A stretch of 5,998 nucleotides of DNA from Actinoplanes liguriensis. GTDB taxonomy: Bacteria > Actinomycetota > Actinomycetes > Mycobacteriales > Micromonosporaceae. The notes under the pieces are model-generated. The model was not told the origin of the DNA. It saw only the letters and a list, made by a program, of their open reading frames with translations, and made no database searches. The translations under genes were made by a program, and so were the position numbers. The DNA lies in NCBI GenBank assembly GCA_000715855.1, contig KL571394.1, forward strand, positions 1 to 5,998, in the 5' to 3' direction. Shown piece by piece: positions 5,169 through 5,998 of the stretch; positions within the stretch are counted from its first letter, which is position 1, and every line of letters starts with the position of its first letter.

Positions 5169-5998
5169 TCAGGCGGGTGTCTCGACGAGGTGGGAGATCC
5201 GGGCCATCAGGCCGGGGACGTCGCCACGCTCGTGGGCCAGCAGCCAGCGGCACAGTTGCAGGGAGGCCTCGACGACCTCCTTGGCGCGCGGGAGGCGCCG
5301 TTCGGTGAGCTCGGTCCACAGCCCGTCGGTCACCGCGTCGTCCCGGAGCAGCAGCTCGGCCAGGACGGATGCGTCCTCCAGGGCCTGGGCCGCGCCCTGC
5401 GCGAGGGTGGGCGGGCAGCTGTGCGCGGCGTCGCCGACCACCACGACCCGGCCCCGGTTCCACGGCCCGTCGAGCACGTGGCTCTCGAACGCGGTGTAGT
5501 TGACCCGGCTCGGGTCGGTCAGCGTCTCCCGGATGTCGTCCCACGGCCCGTGGTACGCCTGGGACAGCCCCCGCATCGTGGCCAGGGCCTCCTCCGGGCC
5601 GAGGCTGAACCGGTCCTGCACGTCCTCGACCAGGTACGCGTAGATGCTGTCCGGCCCGGTCGGGCAGTACCCGGCGATGTAGGCGGGACCGCCGTAGAAG
5701 AGGTCGGTCCGGGTGATCGATTCCGGCCGCCGGGTGAAGGTCCGCCAGATGCCCATGCCGACCGGCTGCGGCTCGGCGTCGATCCCGATCGCGCGCCGGG
5801 TCCAGGAGCGCAGGCCGTCCGCACCGATGACCAGGTCGTACGTCTTGGTGTCGCCGCCGGCGAAGGTCACCGACACGCGCTCGCCGTCCTGCTCCAGCGC
5901 GGCCGGTTGGGCGCCGAACCGGACCGTGGCGCCGGCCTCCCCGGCCCGCTTGATCAGGATCTTCGCGAGCGCCGGCCGGTACATGCCGAGCGTGGCGG
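5169..5998 (-). CDS. FAD-dependent aromatic monooxygenase (class A), N-terminus beyond window
   Basis: The last 275 residues of a flavoprotein hydroxylase of the p-hydroxybenzoate hydroxylase type, which uses NAD(P)H and O2 to hydroxylate an aromatic ring. Visible signatures are the DG motif (GADGLRSWTRR, about residues 58-68 of the fragment), which binds NAD(P)H and FAD, and the GD motif (GDAAHSCPP, about 188-196) followed by AQGAAQALEDA, which binds the FAD ribityl chain and covers the isoalloxazine. The GxGxxG Rossmann segment, expected ~120 residues before the visible part, lies to the right of the window. An internal ATG at 5984 is not the start: the frame continues to the edge with LGMYRPAL, matching the usual mid-domain RxxL segment of the family. 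It is the most upstream gene visible in the operon and would make the diol used by the downstream dioxygenase. The aromatic substrate cannot be inferred. Confidence 0.9.
   Translation of the reverse strand, partial: ATLGMYRPALAKILIKRAGEAGATVRFGAQPAALEQDGERVSVTFAGGDTKTYDLVIGADGLRSWTRRAIGIDAEPQPVGMGIWRTFTRRPESITRTDLFYGGPAYIAGYCPTGPDSIYAYLVEDVQDRFSLGPEEALATMRGLSQAYHGPWDDIRETLTDPSRVNYTAFESHVLDGPWNRGRVVVVGDAAHSCPPTLAQGAAQALEDASVLAELLLRDDAVTDGLWTELTERRLPRAKEVVEASLQLCRWLLAHERGDVPGLMARISHLVETPA

Noticed and set aside
4333..5499. Plus-strand open frame opposite the dioxygenase and monooxygenase genes
   Set aside because: It is antisense to two well-supported enzymes and shows no domain; its openness comes from third-position G/C bias.
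5152..5544. N-terminal extension of the extradiol dioxygenase up to 5544
   Set aside because: The extra 131 residues are Arg/Pro/Gly-rich, overlap the monooxygenase gene in another frame, and lack a domain. A good ribosome binding site and the VOC domain start both support 5151.

Overview
The window is high-G+C DNA with very strong G/C bias at third codon positions, GTG starts and tight stop/start overlaps. This is typical of an actinomycete. A DUF3817 membrane protein and a GTTT-N15-GGGTAC (SigB/SigF-type) promoter fit the same assignment. No genus can be named from the sequence alone.

Left part (about 1-1180). A hemerythrin (HHE) protein gene on the minus strand and a small DUF3817 membrane-protein gene on the plus strand diverge from a 118-base intergenic region. 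That region holds a good general-stress-sigma-type promoter facing the hemerythrin gene. The DUF3817 gene then converges with the large minus-strand operon, and a strong hairpin with A/T flanks between them probably terminates transcription from both sides.

Right part (about 1183-5998). Five minus-strand genes form one apparent operon, in order of transcription: a class A FAD monooxygenase (5' end beyond the right edge), a two-domain type I extradiol dioxygenase, a fumarylacetoacetate-hydrolase (FAH) family enzyme, an alpha/beta hydrolase of the 2,6-dihydroxypseudooxynicotine hydrolase/FrsA-like type, and a metal-dependent cyclase-family hydrolase. The first gap is 17 bases. The next junctions are TGATG, TGATG and GTGA overlaps, so the genes are probably translationally coupled.

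Together these enzymes read as a catabolic route for an aromatic or N-heteroaromatic compound: ring hydroxylation to a catechol-like diol, meta ring cleavage, then hydrolysis of C-C (and possibly lactone or amide) bonds. All the extradiol active-site residues can be located, so ring cleavage is the best-supported step. The substrate cannot be read from the sequence. The pairing of a DPO-hydrolase-like enzyme with an FAH enzyme and a variant-motif cyclase does not match a classical catechol meta pathway, and it is the most interesting content here. I see no mobile elements, CRISPR arrays, tRNA or rRNA genes.
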